A stretch of DNA of 64,000 nucleotides. Source: Siphlonurus alternatus (Eukaryota > Arthropoda > Insecta > Ephemeroptera > Siphlonuridae). The position numbers and the translations under genes are program-made. The notes beneath the pieces are model-generated. The model did no database searches and was not told where the DNA came from. It saw only the letters and a program-made list of their open reading frames with translations. Positions 1 through 11,830 of this stretch are shown here, piece after piece (position 1 is the stretch's first letter; each line of letters begins with the position of its first letter). The DNA lies in assembly GCA_949825025.1 (NCBI GenBank), contig OX463778.1, positions 930,001 to 994,000 of the forward strand, read 5' to 3'.

Positions 1-117
1 AGGGTATTTTGTCCAAGGGTTAATTGTCCGAGGGTATTTTGTCCAAAGGTATTTTGTCCTAGGGTATTTTGTCTGGGTATTATATCCGAGGGTATTTTAT
101 CAAAGGGTATTTTATCC
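1..117. repeat. Short minisatellite, about 15-17 bp unit
   Basis: The window opens with about seven degenerate copies of a unit close to AGGGTATTTTGTCCA. Copies vary (GTCCG, GTCCT, ATATCCG, ATTTTATCA), and the last one runs into unique sequence near 117. The array probably continues to the left of the window. No coding role is visible. Confidence 0.85.
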
Positions 118-1754
118 GTGATTCAATGTTGTACCGAAGTACAAAAAATAAAAATATCACATTAAAACACTAAACGTACTTCTTATGATAATTATTAATA
201 GTATATACACAGGTTATCAATTAATTACAGCTTAACTGATGTTTCTTTCAAATTTCAACGACTTGATGGTTATAATCCTCAAAATATAAGAAAAAACATA
301 AATGGCAACCTTTTTTTTATTATTATTTTAAAATATCAGAACGTGCCAACTAACATAAAATGTGATTGTTGATTTATGTTTAAAGCTTATTATGTATAAC
401 ATACCACCATGTATAACGTGGTGATCGTCTTCACATGTATGCTTCTTAATACAACCTATATTGTACTCATCTTTGATTTTTTTGAAATTCATTGATATTA
501 TGACAAAGAAATAATACAACCTTCCAAAGATAGAGAAGTAAAACAGTAAGATTTGACTAATTACGTGGATCTAATTTAAATTAGAATAATTATGTATTTA
601 TACAGTAATATGGTCACCTGTAATCTTGCATCATTATTTCAAGAAATATAATTTAATATCGTGACTTAGACAAGTTTTAATTTGAGATATATTAATGATG
701 TTCTTAATTACATAATTATAAAGTTGTAGTTGTGTTTTCAAGGACATTCTATATTTATTTCTGCATGCTTACATATTTTGATTATGATTGTATAGGACCT
801 TCATGCACAAAAACAGGAAATGTTAAGAGGAGCTCTCCATCCCTCTGCATTTATATATATATTACAATTGTGTGTTTTACATTGAGAACGATTCAGCAAG
901 GCGTTAAGAAGCGATTAAGAATCGTTTTTCCTTACCTGTGACCTATTATGAAAATCTCTTTTTAAAAAAAACGCTTGTTAACTATTGATTGACTGATTAT
1001 AGCAATCTCAAGCAATCATACATCCTTACGTCTCTTAACAATATATTTTATTGTATAATTATAGGTATACAGTATTTCCGACACTTAGCAAGCTCCATGC
1101 AAGCTAACCATTATACACAATTTTATAATTTCTTCAAAAAGGTATGGAAGTTGTATAATGACGCAACTTAATTAATTAATTATACTATAGTTTATACTAT
1201 AGATAATTCGAGAAAAGTTATCTATAATAATTAATACATAATGGAAAGTTTTATTTTGCTTCTATAATATAATACGTATATAAGCGTAAATTTAAAGTCC
1301 TTATTCATATAAGTTCAAAATTACTTTCAATTATTGAAAATTGAAAGTTTTATTTTTATAAATAATATTTACTTTAGAAATCAATATATTGCTGACAAAT
1401 TTATTTGAACTGTGTTGACCTAATGATACAATTGAAAGAAAACGATCTGCAGTGTTATAATATTTACTGCAAACATGGCTATAACAGACAATCTAGGAGC
1501 TTCGATTTGTACATGCAGTACAAGAATTTTTCTTTTATAAGGATTCATTCAATATAATATATATTACATATATAGCTCATATTATATAGTACATGCTCAT
1601 GTTAACTCGATCGCTTTCAAGTCTTTCAGCTATATATATATAATATTGTTTTATTTTTCTATATATATTCTTGCTTGTAGTCCTTAGTATAGTGTTCCGT
1701 ACATGGTAGCTTGTAAAAGACACTGTGATCACAATTATACGTGCACCTAGCTCT
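118..1754. other. AT-rich unique sequence, no gene seen
   Basis: Both strands carry only short open frames in strongly AT-rich sequence. I see no convincing exon, RNA gene or repeat. Short TA tracts near 1555-1580 and 1630-1645 are ordinary for this genome. Confidence 0.5.
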
Positions 1755-1759
1755 CTTTC

Positions 1760-1765
<6 letters not shown>
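1755..1765. repeat. Target-site duplication, 3' side of SINE
   Basis: CTTTCTTATAT, identical to 2191-2201 on the other side of the SINE. It shows that the element was inserted by retrotransposition. Confidence 0.88.
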
Positions 1766-1804
<39 letters not shown>

Positions 1805-2190
1805 CAAACCCTATTGGGTACTTCTATTTACTAATTACATACTACTTTGAAACCCCGAACCTTCCGAAACCCTAACTTGAGCGTTTCGCGGGCACTTCCG
1901 GAACGGGGGCGGCCACGGCCTTGCAAATCCATCCCGGCATTTGCCTGCGGCTGAGGGAAACGTGGAAACCTCAGCCAGGATGGACGCTACAGCTTTTGTC
2001 AATGAACCGGAAGTGCAATGGTCCAAAGCCAGGGGAACCACATAGTGGAAAAGCGCAACGATTTACCCCTGGGTGGGAAACGTGGTTTTTGTTGAAAATG
2101 GTCACCCATCCAACTACTAACCACGCGCGGCGTTGCTTGACTTCGGTGATCTGACGAGACCCGGTCAAGCGCACTGCGCCACACCTCCCA
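1766..2190 (-). mobile_element. 5S rRNA-derived SINE, full length with poly(A) tail and target duplication
   Basis: On the minus strand the element starts near 2190 (TGGGAGGTGTGGCGCAG). It runs through a clear 5S rRNA-like head (GTCAGATCACCGAAGTCAAG, then TTGGATGGGTGACC, matching the internal control region of 5S genes), a body of about 250 bp, and a long A tail (T run on the plus strand, 1766-1802). An 11-bp direct repeat CTTTCTTATAT flanks it at 1755-1765 and 2191-2201, the expected target-site duplication. SINEs with 5S-derived heads are transcribed by RNA polymerase III and moved by a partner LINE. A second copy lies at 59311-59710. The short open frames inside are not genes. Confidence 0.92.
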
Positions 2191-2201
2191 CTTTCTTATA
2201 T
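2191..2201. repeat. Target-site duplication, 5' side of SINE
   Basis: CTTTCTTATAT, the partner of 1755-1765. Confidence 0.88.
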
Positions 2202-3053
2202 AGTTTCTATACAAGTTATTTTATTGACTGCCATTTAAGATTTAATATGTGTTTGTTTACGTTTTGATATTGAATCATAGAAAATATGACTAATATTTAT
2301 TTTGTTTGATTTTTTTTCACCGATTTTACTTTCTTGATGTAAGTTGTGGTTTTTATGTTTTTTTTTATTATTATTTTTTTTTTATTTATAACTACTGGTA
2401 TATATTATAAATTATCGTTTATTGTGTTAAATACAACGTGTACTTTTTATCTAGAATTTAAATATACTTTAGAACCTAAATCCTTAACAACTAATTTAAT
2501 GCATAGCCATATTATATAGATTAAACTTGTAGACTAGTAGATAGAATATCTTGCTTAGAACGTGAATAGTTTAAGTAGTTATTTTACTTACAATGAAAAT
2601 AAATATTTTTCCACGAGATTTAATTTATACTTGGAATAATTATGATTCTACTGGCATGTAATGTGTACAGTGTAATACTCGAATCACGGTTTTCTAATGC
2701 GTGCTAAATATTATATTATATCCATGGTTTCTCATATATAATATATAGTTAAGATAATTGCGATGTAAAATGATAGTATCTCATTCTCCTGAATCTTATA
2801 TGATTTCACGCTTATTATAGGATTCAATCTAGGAGTCGTAAAACTTTATCTTGCTGCTGCTGCTATGTCGGGTGTTGGTTCTTGTTTTAACCGCAAAACA
2901 ATACCTCTCCTTTATATTCCTTTCACCTGCAACGTGTGATTTAAAATGAGATGTCAATTTCTCTGCTCCAGACGATCAATCGCCGCGAGCCTACATACAT
3001 TGATCGCATCGTTAGCTTTTAGCGTTTTTTTTTCTACCAATGTATTATTCCAT
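2202..3053. other. AT-rich sequence, no gene seen
   Basis: Mostly AT-rich. The stretch at about 2850-3020 is slightly more GC-rich and holds a short CTG run (near 2862-2876). Nothing here can be called a gene. Confidence 0.45.
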
Positions 3054-3426
3054 TTAAGGTAGAGATAATACGGATCAGCTGGCCCAATGCTAAAAAAATC
3101 CCATTCATAAAAATTATGAAAAAAATTTAAAATCTTCTCCTCTACATCCCCTATCAGTAGGTAAAATATCAGGTATACAAAAACGAGCTAGTTTTCGAGT
3201 TATAAATGTTTAAAGTTGACTAATTTAACATGGAAGTTCCATTTCTCCATGTTAAATTAGAGAACTTTAAAAATTAATAACTCGAAAACTAGCTCGTTTT
3301 TGTATACCTGATATTTTACCTACTGATAGGGGATGTAGAGGAGAACATTTTAAATTTTTTTCATAATTTTTATGAATGGGATTTTTTTAGCATTGGGCCA
3401 GCTGATCCGTATTATCTCTACCTTAA
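3054..3426. mobile_element. TTAA-flanked foldback MITE with 180-bp arms
   Basis: Two arms of 180 bp (3054-3233 and 3247-3426) are inverted copies of each other with only a handful of mismatches, separated by 13 bp. The ends read TTAA-GGTAGAGATAATACGG on each side, so a TTAA target duplication is likely. There is no coding capacity. TTAA duplications are typical of piggyBac-related elements, but the termini do not show the usual CCC start, so the superfamily is uncertain. A transcript would form a long hairpin. Confidence 0.9.
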
Positions 3427-4309
3427 GAGATATTAAGACTTTAAAAAATTAAAATTATTGTTATATAGATAGAACTGTAGGAAAATTCGCCGAGACAAAA
3501 ATCTTAACCTCCAATTACATGAGTGTGTTAATTGTTTTTTTCAATACACATTGGTTACAAAATGTATTCCATTTAAAAAAATAGTAATAGACTATAAAAA
3601 AACATGATCAAATTATTATATATTATAAAAGTCAAGAAATAATTATATAGGAAACTTCGTAAAAAATCTATTGCAGTGATATATCATTTTATTATTTAAT
3701 GCACAAATTGATGTTACAAATATACGTATATTATATCGTATAGAAAGAAAGAAAATGCCTTACTGACCTTTTTTTGAATGAGCATCTGCAAACCAATTAA
3801 ATAAAATATTCGTGCATTAATTTGATAAATCTTGTTTTGTTTTTTTAATTCTTGTTATAAAAAACAAACAAACATTTAATTACAGTGCATCAATTTATTT
3901 TATTTGAGTGCTGATGACTGCGTGCATACATGCTTCCAATTAATTAGAACAAACAAATTATTTTCTTCACTATTTCAATATTAACGTTTCAAATTCTTTG
4001 TTATACGTAATGATTACAGAAAGTATGAAATGCATTAAATATTGTATTAAATAATATAATAATTGTACTGTACTGATGATTTAAATGTAATTGATCAAAT
4101 TTATTTTAAACGTTAAAATAATGTTTTATTACAATCACTTACACGTGAATATGAATAATTATGTTTATATATAAAAATTTATATATATATGCATATATTA
4201 TACGTACAGGCGCATGCATGCGTTTATTGTTATCTTATTTATTTATATATAATATATTTTTTTTAGATTTTAATTTATTTATATCTTGTCACTATTTTGT
4301 AATGCGGGT
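3427..4309. other. AT-rich sequence, no gene seen
   Basis: Low-complexity AT-rich DNA with short A and T runs. No exon-like segment recognised. Confidence 0.45.
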
Positions 4310-4580
4310 TGCATTAATTGTTGGGTGAAAAAAATTGTAGGGACTTCAGTTACGCCGTCTCTGTATGAAAGTGAAAGCTCACAGTTGCTTCGCTCGGGGC
4401 AAGTTGCTCCAAAAGTTGGCGAGCCATGTTGGCAAGTAGGCGGCTGTCTGCACGCTTTGATACAATGATACTTACGCGCTGGCGACTGACCGGTTAGTGC
4501 GTGCGTGAGGCGATCAGCTGCTGACCCCTTGAGTTACATCACATTGCAATACCAGAGCACGACCTGCTCGTGACGCGTGT
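4310..4580. other. GC-rich island, function unknown
   Basis: Composition rises sharply from the AT-rich background (GCTCGGGGCAAGTTGC, AAGTAGGCGGCTGTCTGC, GCGATCAGCTGCTGACCC). A 60-codon plus-strand open frame crosses it but resembles nothing I know. It could be a regulatory element or an unrecognised exon. Confidence 0.4.
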
Positions 4581-7139
4581 AATTATAGACCTCAGTGATA
4601 ATTACCAGTAATAATGATCTTGTTCATTAACTGAACTCGATATTTATCACCTAATTATATAGAATATACATTAAAATTTGTGTTACGTAAATAATATAAT
4701 ATTTTTAGCTTAAAAAAATGACCTGGCTTTTCAACGTAACTATACAATGAAATCATTATGTATAAAAGAAAAACATGTATAATATTATTTATATTGTGTA
4801 AGATTTTAATATCATGTAAGACCCGTAAGCTTTATATACAAACAATGATTGCGTGTACTACTTGAACGCGTTGTTATTTTTTTTTATATATATTTTTAGC
4901 ATGCAGGAAATTTTAGAGCATGAGCGCTGAAGGGTCTGGGCGTGAGGCCCGTGAGCTAGTAGAGTATGTCCCGTATATATTTATTATTTTTTTTTTCCAG
5001 GTACTCTGGGCGTGAGCCTGCTTAAAGCCACAGTTGGTAAAATCATATACAAATAAATTTGTATTTTTATTATCGTGCATTTATTCTGTTAGCTAAAAAA
5101 AAAAATATAGTCCAGTAAAGTTTTGATACAGTATTTGAACTCAGGTTGATGAATAATAATAATAATAAATAATTATTTTCAATTTGGCTTTATAATAAAT
5201 ATAATTATACTCTTCATTCTTATAGCTATAGAGACGCCATGAACGTTGATAAAAATTTCACTGTTCCACTGTTTCCCTGTCGCTTATCATGGCATAATCA
5301 ACATATATAGCGTGCATGAGCGTCCCAAGAATCAGCGACCATTTGAAATTTTTGACAATTTTCTGTCATTAAGCACAGACGTCTCAAATATATTATATAA
5401 AGTGTAATTCCTTGAAGTTTTATATCTATTTTACCTTTTTTATGCCATGTTTGAAAATATAAAAAAAATATATATATATATTAGAATTAACTCATTAAAT
5501 TCGTACTGTACTTCCGATGTTACATCCATGATCTATATAGACATATTTGAAACAATTAAAATTTACTCTGGACTAATATTTCTTCAAGTATTTGGAGTGT
5601 TTGGGAATTTTTGTCTACATATGAAAGTGTGTCAAGTAAATTAATTTAGTCACTTCTAGTCTGCATGCCGTGTGGCCCCATACCTTAAAATTGTTTATAG
5701 AGGTAGTAGGCTCATTAAAAAAAAAAGTGAGAGAAAAAGTTGAATTAGCGTAGTGTTTAAGAAGGTATATAATGTGTACACTTTATTGCGGTCAGTATAG
5801 AAATATAAGTTAAAAACTCTTTTAGTCTATGCAAGGACCATTATAAACAGATTGAAAAAATAAAATAAATAAATAAAAGTTATTAAAATTAAAAGTGTGA
5901 GTTCATTTTTTTTTTTTTTTTACTGTGCTTGCAAATGAAATGTGTGAAAATGTTTCAGTACCATAAAAAAATAACTATTTTGAGATATTAATTTAAACGT
6001 GTGATATTTTCTTATTGCAAAATTTAAAAGCATGAACATTAACTCAGTATATACAGTATATAAATAAGTGTTTGCATTTGGTCTCACAAAGTAATCTAAT
6101 TTATTTGTTGCATTATTTTGCGCCTATTATTCTTTTTATTAATTGTTACGAAAAATTAACGCAAAAATTTATATTTTTACTTATTCTCTTGGTCATAAAA
6201 TTGCATTGATATCAAGTGTTTAATATATATACCACTATAGCCGAGCTGCATGTTACACTATGCATACATAATGTAGTATTAAATATTATGTAGGTTTATG
6301 ACAAGGACTAGACGTCAATGCCCCTCGTGTTGCAGCTAGAACTGTAATAATATCTGGACTAATGACATTATAAGCGATCGGCCTAATTCCCTGGCATGGT
6401 GTAAGCTTAGTACAAGCTGTTATGATGTAGTGAGACCGACAATGCATTATTATAGTAGTGCTGCATGCTGGCTACTGCATGCAGACACACTCCAGTGAAG
6501 ACTGGAATGCCGATAGAAAGACTAGGCTTCTCCTTTTTTGTCAACTTTTGAGAGAAAACTTAAGGCAGCTTTTGATCAACAAGCGCACGATCTTAAAGGA
6601 AAAGCTCCTTTTTTTACTCCTTTTTTTGGGGCATTAATTTATTTGTATATAAATTTATTACATCAGATTTAAAATAAGATTAAATGAACAAATTCTACAA
6701 AATTTAATAACATTTCTACAAAATGTTATTAAATATTAGTGTTTCATATTACTGCGCTGTTTCTGGTTACAAATTTCTATATAAATATAATATCGAATGC
6801 AGCAACTTAATTGCCTTGTTTTTTTTTATAAAATTTGTTAATATTTTTTACTGAGAATTATAAAAAAATAACATTGTAGAACTTATTAATTGCTTTAAGA
6901 TATAATATTTTACGCCTTTCGATTTCCGTAATAAAATTCATTAGCCTAAAAATTAATGTTCTATGCATTTATTTAGTCCTGTAAATATGTGACTTTTTCA
7001 ATCAATCATTTAATCAGAACAGAGTTCAAATTCTGTCAGATCAATTTGTTATCTATAAATATATTATATAAAAAATATATTAGCAGCTCTCTATGATTAA
7101 TTATTGTATATGGTTGGAGACTTAAAAAGTAAATAAGCA
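4581..7139. other. AT-rich intergenic sequence
   Basis: Nothing gene-like. The stretch 6300-6500 is mildly GC-enriched with GCATGC-containing repeats (CTGCATGCTGGCTACTGCATGC near 6465). Near 6690-6730 a short AT-rich inverted repeat (ATTTAATAACATTT and its complement) could form a hairpin. Confidence 0.4.
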
Positions 7140-7413
7140 AAGTCCAGTTGTGTTGAGTTGATTGACACGCAGAGAAATTTTCGCGGTTCTTGCTGTTCAA
7201 AATGACACATAACGAACACAGCTGTTCACCCAAGTGGACGTGGGCAGTATATTTTGTAATCAGAGCAACAGGTGGAGGAGCTTGCCGCGGGTTGAGTAGG
7301 GCGTGATCGCAGCTGTTTGCAGGTGATGATGCAACGGTAGGCCGGGTTCGGGTCCCCTCGCCACCACATGTACCACGTATATATAAGGAATCTTGATCAT
7401 AGTGCAAGTACAA
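7140..7413. other. GC-rich island with a minus-strand open frame
   Basis: A GC-rich patch (AGGAGCTTGCCGCGGGTTG, GGCCGGGTTCGGGTCCCCTC) lies inside a 125-codon minus-strand open frame (7036-7413). The first 85 codons fall in the GC-rich part, and the rest reads through AT-rich sequence rich in Leu, Ile and Tyr. I see no domain, good splice site or homology, so a regulatory element is as likely as a coding exon. Confidence 0.35.
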
Positions 7414-7497
7414 TTATTGCGTTAATTAATTACCACAGCAGCTTTTTCGTAATTTTGTAATTTGTTATAAAATCTCAAATTCTACAGTGAACAATCT

Positions 7498-7635
7498 ACA
7501 TGACAATTTTTTATCACAAAAATAAATAGAGGATACCAAATTATGCTATATGAATTTTTTCAGATTTTTTTTAGTCCCAAAATATTTTTAAAAATTATTG
7601 AAAGTTCTGCAAGTTCTATTAGCCCACCTGGAATA
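7498..7635. mobile_element. Half copy of the 33.9-kb foldback MITE family
   Basis: This stretch matches the left arm of the element at 33901-34239 almost throughout: AAATAGAGGATACCAAATTATGC, GAATTTTTTCAGATTT, AGTCCC, then ATTATTGAAAGTTCTG. The right arm is missing, so it is a truncated or single-arm copy of a dispersed repeat. Confidence 0.8.
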
Positions 7636-10600
7636 TGAATCTTTTATTAAACACAAAAGTGTACCATTATTCTGAGTACAAATTAAAATTATTACATTTT
7701 TTTACGATTAAATTATGTATAACTTGTTGCCATTGTTGTTGTTTACATTATATATTATGTTTTTTCGTTTTTTTTTTAAACTTCTCTCGATCTTGCACCA
7801 CCAAATACCTGCTTCATGATGGTAATAACTAATAATACTTGTTTTATTATTTATTTACAAGACTCAATAAAACTTTCAAATACGTCCTTTACACGCAAAT
7901 TACACGAACATGCTCATATTATATATGTAGAGTAAATTATCAGTTCCCATGCTTGCAGTCTGCTCCACATTTCACACGAGCGTGGTGTTGATGACGCCAG
8001 AATTATGTCCCATTCTTCACTCTGGTGGCTAACTCGGAATATCAAAACTGCATGTGTGTGCATAAATTATAACTTGTAGTAAAACTCAAACTAGATCTGT
8101 ATGTAGTAAACATCTGTATGAGTCCACATTCAGAGGCGTCACCAGCTCAATGCTGCACATATACATAAATATAAAGGTTATAAAAAATAATAATAATCAT
8201 CTAGTTTGAATGAAACAAATGAAATACATGCAAAGCCGGAACTTGTTAACTAATGCAAAAATTGCAAAACTGCATTTCATTTTAATGCAGTTTACTGTAA
8301 ATACAGCCTTTGTTTATTATAATTAGCAGTGTTTTATCGGTGTAATGATTCACGAAAATATAACAGAAAAGATCTTCCAATTTGTACTATTTATAAAAAT
8401 ATTATATCTGTAATACTGGGTGGGCTGTGTTGTTCTTGCTTTCTATATTATTAGATGGTCATTCATCTTATAAAAAGGTGTGCTAAATATATATATGACT
8501 ATATACGACAAAGCCGTAAAAACAAGTCAGAACAAATCGCTTGTGTCTGATGTTTTTATGTTTTATGTACTAACAATATTTGCAAGTACACTGTTGGTGT
8601 GCGCTTTGCTCAAGCTTTGTTTTTACTTGAATGAGACATGTTATGTTGTTAATTATACATGATCCTTTAAACGTGAACGATAAAAAATTACAATAATAAT
8701 TTTGTTGGTGACGAAGCTATAATATTATTTTTGTTCCTATATTTTACTCCTTGAGAAACAAAGAGCTTACCAAAACCTTGTAACTCGGTAAACATAAATT
8801 AAAGCGTAATATAAAATTATTTATGTAATAACATGAGTTGCACATACTAAAAAAACAAAGGTGTTGAAAGCCACACACATTTCATATTTCATCTCAAAAT
8901 ATTAATCTAACTTTTTAAAATTTTAGTTTATCTACACATATTTACATGAATGGTAAATAATAATAATATGTTAAAAAGCCGTCTTTTAATTAAAAAAATA
9001 AAAACTAACTAGTATATTTTTATTCACATTTAATTTAATAATTTCTTTAATTATTGTACCACTAATTTTTATAATAAGGTAATACAACATGTGTATTAGT
9101 GCCATACATTCCATCATGTTATACTTGTTTATTTAAACTAGGCTAAAGTCATTGTTGATGCAAAAGAAAAAAATGAGTTTAATAAAGTAAGTGGTATAAA
9201 AATTTCTCGTTATGCAGAGTTTGTATGTGCATGGCTGGCGCCTCAATAAAAAAACGTGAGTGAAGTATGCTTATTATTAAATTTATTATTATAGAGCGTG
9301 CAGAGAGTTGTTTCCACAGCAAGTGCTTCTGTTGATGACTGGAGGCATATCACTCAGTTAAGATACTTGGCGTGATACATTAAATTGTATCTTTCATCCC
9401 CATGTATGTACAAATCCCCTGCAGCAACGGTGGACAGTAAATCAAAATTTATATCCTCAAGTATGTTATAACTAGCAATCAACACTCAGTGTATGACAAA
9501 TAAGTTTATGACGCGTTCTCACACTTTATGACCTGCAGATGCACTTACATTAGCAATTCATAATCTTAGAGGGAAAACCTTCAAGTTATAATAATAAGCA
9601 ATAAGTAATATTATAGTCATATATTTATGATGCATGAAGTAAATATATTTTCTTATCTATGTAGGAAGATTAAAATATATATTATATAGGAAGAAGATTT
9701 TTAATGTTCTCTTTTTAAAACTTTTAATTATAGTTTCACGATTTTTAAGCATCAAATATTTATGGAAGTAATTAAGAGAAAATAATGAATTCCGTTTGGC
9801 TAGGTAAAAGTTCAATAAAATACTTTTCTCTGCTTATAAAATATTTCATGGCTATAGATTCTTTCCGTCTCTAATAATGTGTTTTGACGATGCAAAAATT
9901 TATCTAATTAACTCTGTTATTTATTATAGAGGTATAATATTATGTATAACTACTTTTATTGCATGCATTTGATACTTCGTGTTAAACTCACAAAATTGTA
10001 CTTATATATCATGTATTATTTTAAAACAAGCAATCAAATAAATTTTCCTATATATAGCACTCTTTATTGTGTTTGTAAAGACGGCCTGAAGTTATGGATC
10101 GTCATTTTTTCCTATTATACTATCTATATAATTTGAAGTTTCTAAACACACGTCATAATATATATCCTGTAAAATATTTGTCTAAATCTTCACATGCTTG
10201 CTGTGGAGTCACAGATCTATTCACGAATAAGAATTTCATAAAAATTCACGACGCTTGAGGTAATGATCTATTCACTATTTACACCAAAGTAAATAATTAT
10301 ATATATTATATATAATAATCATTATCATGGTTGTCCGTTCTGAGCCAAGCGACAATGTGAATCGTTACATTTAATATCATTATCAATAATATCATGCAAT
10401 CTTATTTATATAGACAGTGAAAAATTGTACTCATTTCACATTTCTTGATAATAAGTAACAAATAATATTTAAAGTCATTTGCCAAAATTGAATTGCAATA
10501 AATTCTAGTTCTGAATCGTGCAAACTCCACATGCTATTTGATTGTCTTCCAGTTTACAAAGTTTGCATTCAACGTTACATTATAAGGTTAACTGTCAGGT

Positions 10601-11130
10601 GATTATCTCTTGTATCAAAAGCTTTTGTACAATACGACATGATCAGATAGATCTCTTTGACTTAGGACGGAGATAAATTTATAAAATATAGAAATCTAGA
10701 CCTGCAGCAGCTTGATTTTAAAATCAAAATAAATTTATGCTCTGTCATGCATTTATATACTTATCCATATGATGATCGTTTGATAAATAAATATCTAACA
10801 AGACCGACTTTGATCTCTCTATGTATTTCATTCAGATATAATATACAGCTTTTATAGGCAATTCATGTATAATTGGAGAGATGACCAAAAGCGTGAAAGT
10901 TATATTATAGACTTATCTCCAAACTCCAAAAATTATTCTCCAAACATCCAATCCATTATATTTTTATGTTTTAAAAATTTAAGCTTAAAAAAAATTATGT
11001 ATTAGTTTTTATTTTCTCCTTTAATTCCTTAGGCTAATTTAAAATAATTATCAGTTTTAAATCAGTATATAGTGACCATAAACGTTGTTAAGACTAATCC
11101 CAATATATCCCTTTTACTTTTCAGAGAGTT
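7636..11130. other. AT-rich intergenic sequence
   Basis: About 3.5 kb with no convincing exon on either strand. The patches at 7950-8150, 9220-9440 and 10500-10700 are slightly less AT-rich but hold no open frame with recognisable content. Confidence 0.4.
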
Positions 11131-11131
11131 G

Positions 11132-11139
11132 TGACGTCA
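11132..11139. promoter_or_regulatory. Perfect CRE palindrome TGACGTCA
   Basis: Consensus binding site of CREB/ATF bZIP factors, here within GTGACGTCAC. It is one of four perfect copies in the window. Confidence 0.45.
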
Positions 11140-11187
11140 CGAACTTATATATGTATAAGTTGGTTAGTTCTACTTTTAAATAAAACA

Positions 11188-11694
11188 TTAATTTGAAATA
11201 GAAACATACGTAATTATTAAAAAAACAAAAAACATTGAACCTATACGACAATTAATCATTTTATCAAGTTCATCACAACTAATTGAATTTGTATTTATTC
11301 GTAACGCATGATGTTTCAGTTTATTCGTGATAATAAAATTATTTGAAAGTGTTTTGTGGTCATGCTCAGTTAGTGCAAAAAAAAAAAGGTTTGACTTAAA
11401 AGGCATGCACAGCTGGCTGTCATCTTCCTTGACTTGCATCTTGGCATGCAGCCTTGAGAAAAGCCGCCGCACGGTCTCACGTGGATACCTCTCTATGTTA
11501 CAGGAGGAGGAAGAAGAATGTTGGATGAAGAAGCGGCGCACATCATGACTCAAGGTACATAGATTATCATCGTCATCTGCTTTTGTACTGCAATTAGCTG
11601 TGCACAAATTGACGTAACGCCGCGATGTGTGACGATGATTCGCGAGGTTGTTTTCATTGATGGGTGTTAGTATGTACGAGGGGAAAGCAGACAT
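11188..11694 (-). CDS. Possible 168-codon open frame in a GC-rich island, unknown
   Basis: This is the longest non-repetitive open frame outside the SAMD3-like gene. The N-terminal two thirds lie in GC-rich DNA (about 11390-11690) and read MSAFPSYILTPINENN, with an acidic DDDD stretch and a run of five serines. The last third is AT-rich, ending in a hydrophobic segment (MFFVFLIITYV). No domain is recognised. In DNA this AT-rich an open frame of 168 codons is unusual but not decisive, because stop codons are rarer in the island. On the plus strand the same island has an acceptor-like sequence (CTATGTTACAG) and a donor-like GTACAT, so a plus-strand exon is also possible. I would not treat it as an established gene. 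Confidence 0.2.
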   Translation of the reverse strand: MSAFPSYILTPINENNLANHRHTSRRYVNLCTANCSTKADDDDNLCTLSHDVRRFFIQHSSSSSCNIERYPRETVRRLFSRLHAKMQVKEDDSQLCMPFKSNLFFFALTEHDHKTLSNNFIITNKLKHHALRINTNSISCDELDKMINCRIGSMFFVFLIITYVSISN

Positions 11695-11830
11695 AGAAAA
11701 GGCTGTGGCTGTTGGTATAAGTCGATGAACTGGTCACCAGAACGTCCGTCACGCCCGATAAACTTGATCCATTCAGCCTACGTTGCTTCTCTCTCCTCCA
11801 ATATTAGAGTCGAACGACTGTATGTTATAG
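11390..11830. other. GC-rich island
   Basis: GC-rich sequence with a purine run (GAGGAGGAAGAAGAATG) and GCCGCCGCACGG, ending in AT-rich DNA after 11830. It overlaps the 168-codon minus open frame. Regulatory or exonic, not resolved. Confidence 0.4.

Noticed and set aside
1835..2214. Four overlapping open frames of 67-77 codons
   Set aside because: All lie inside the 5S-derived SINE and have no protein-like features.
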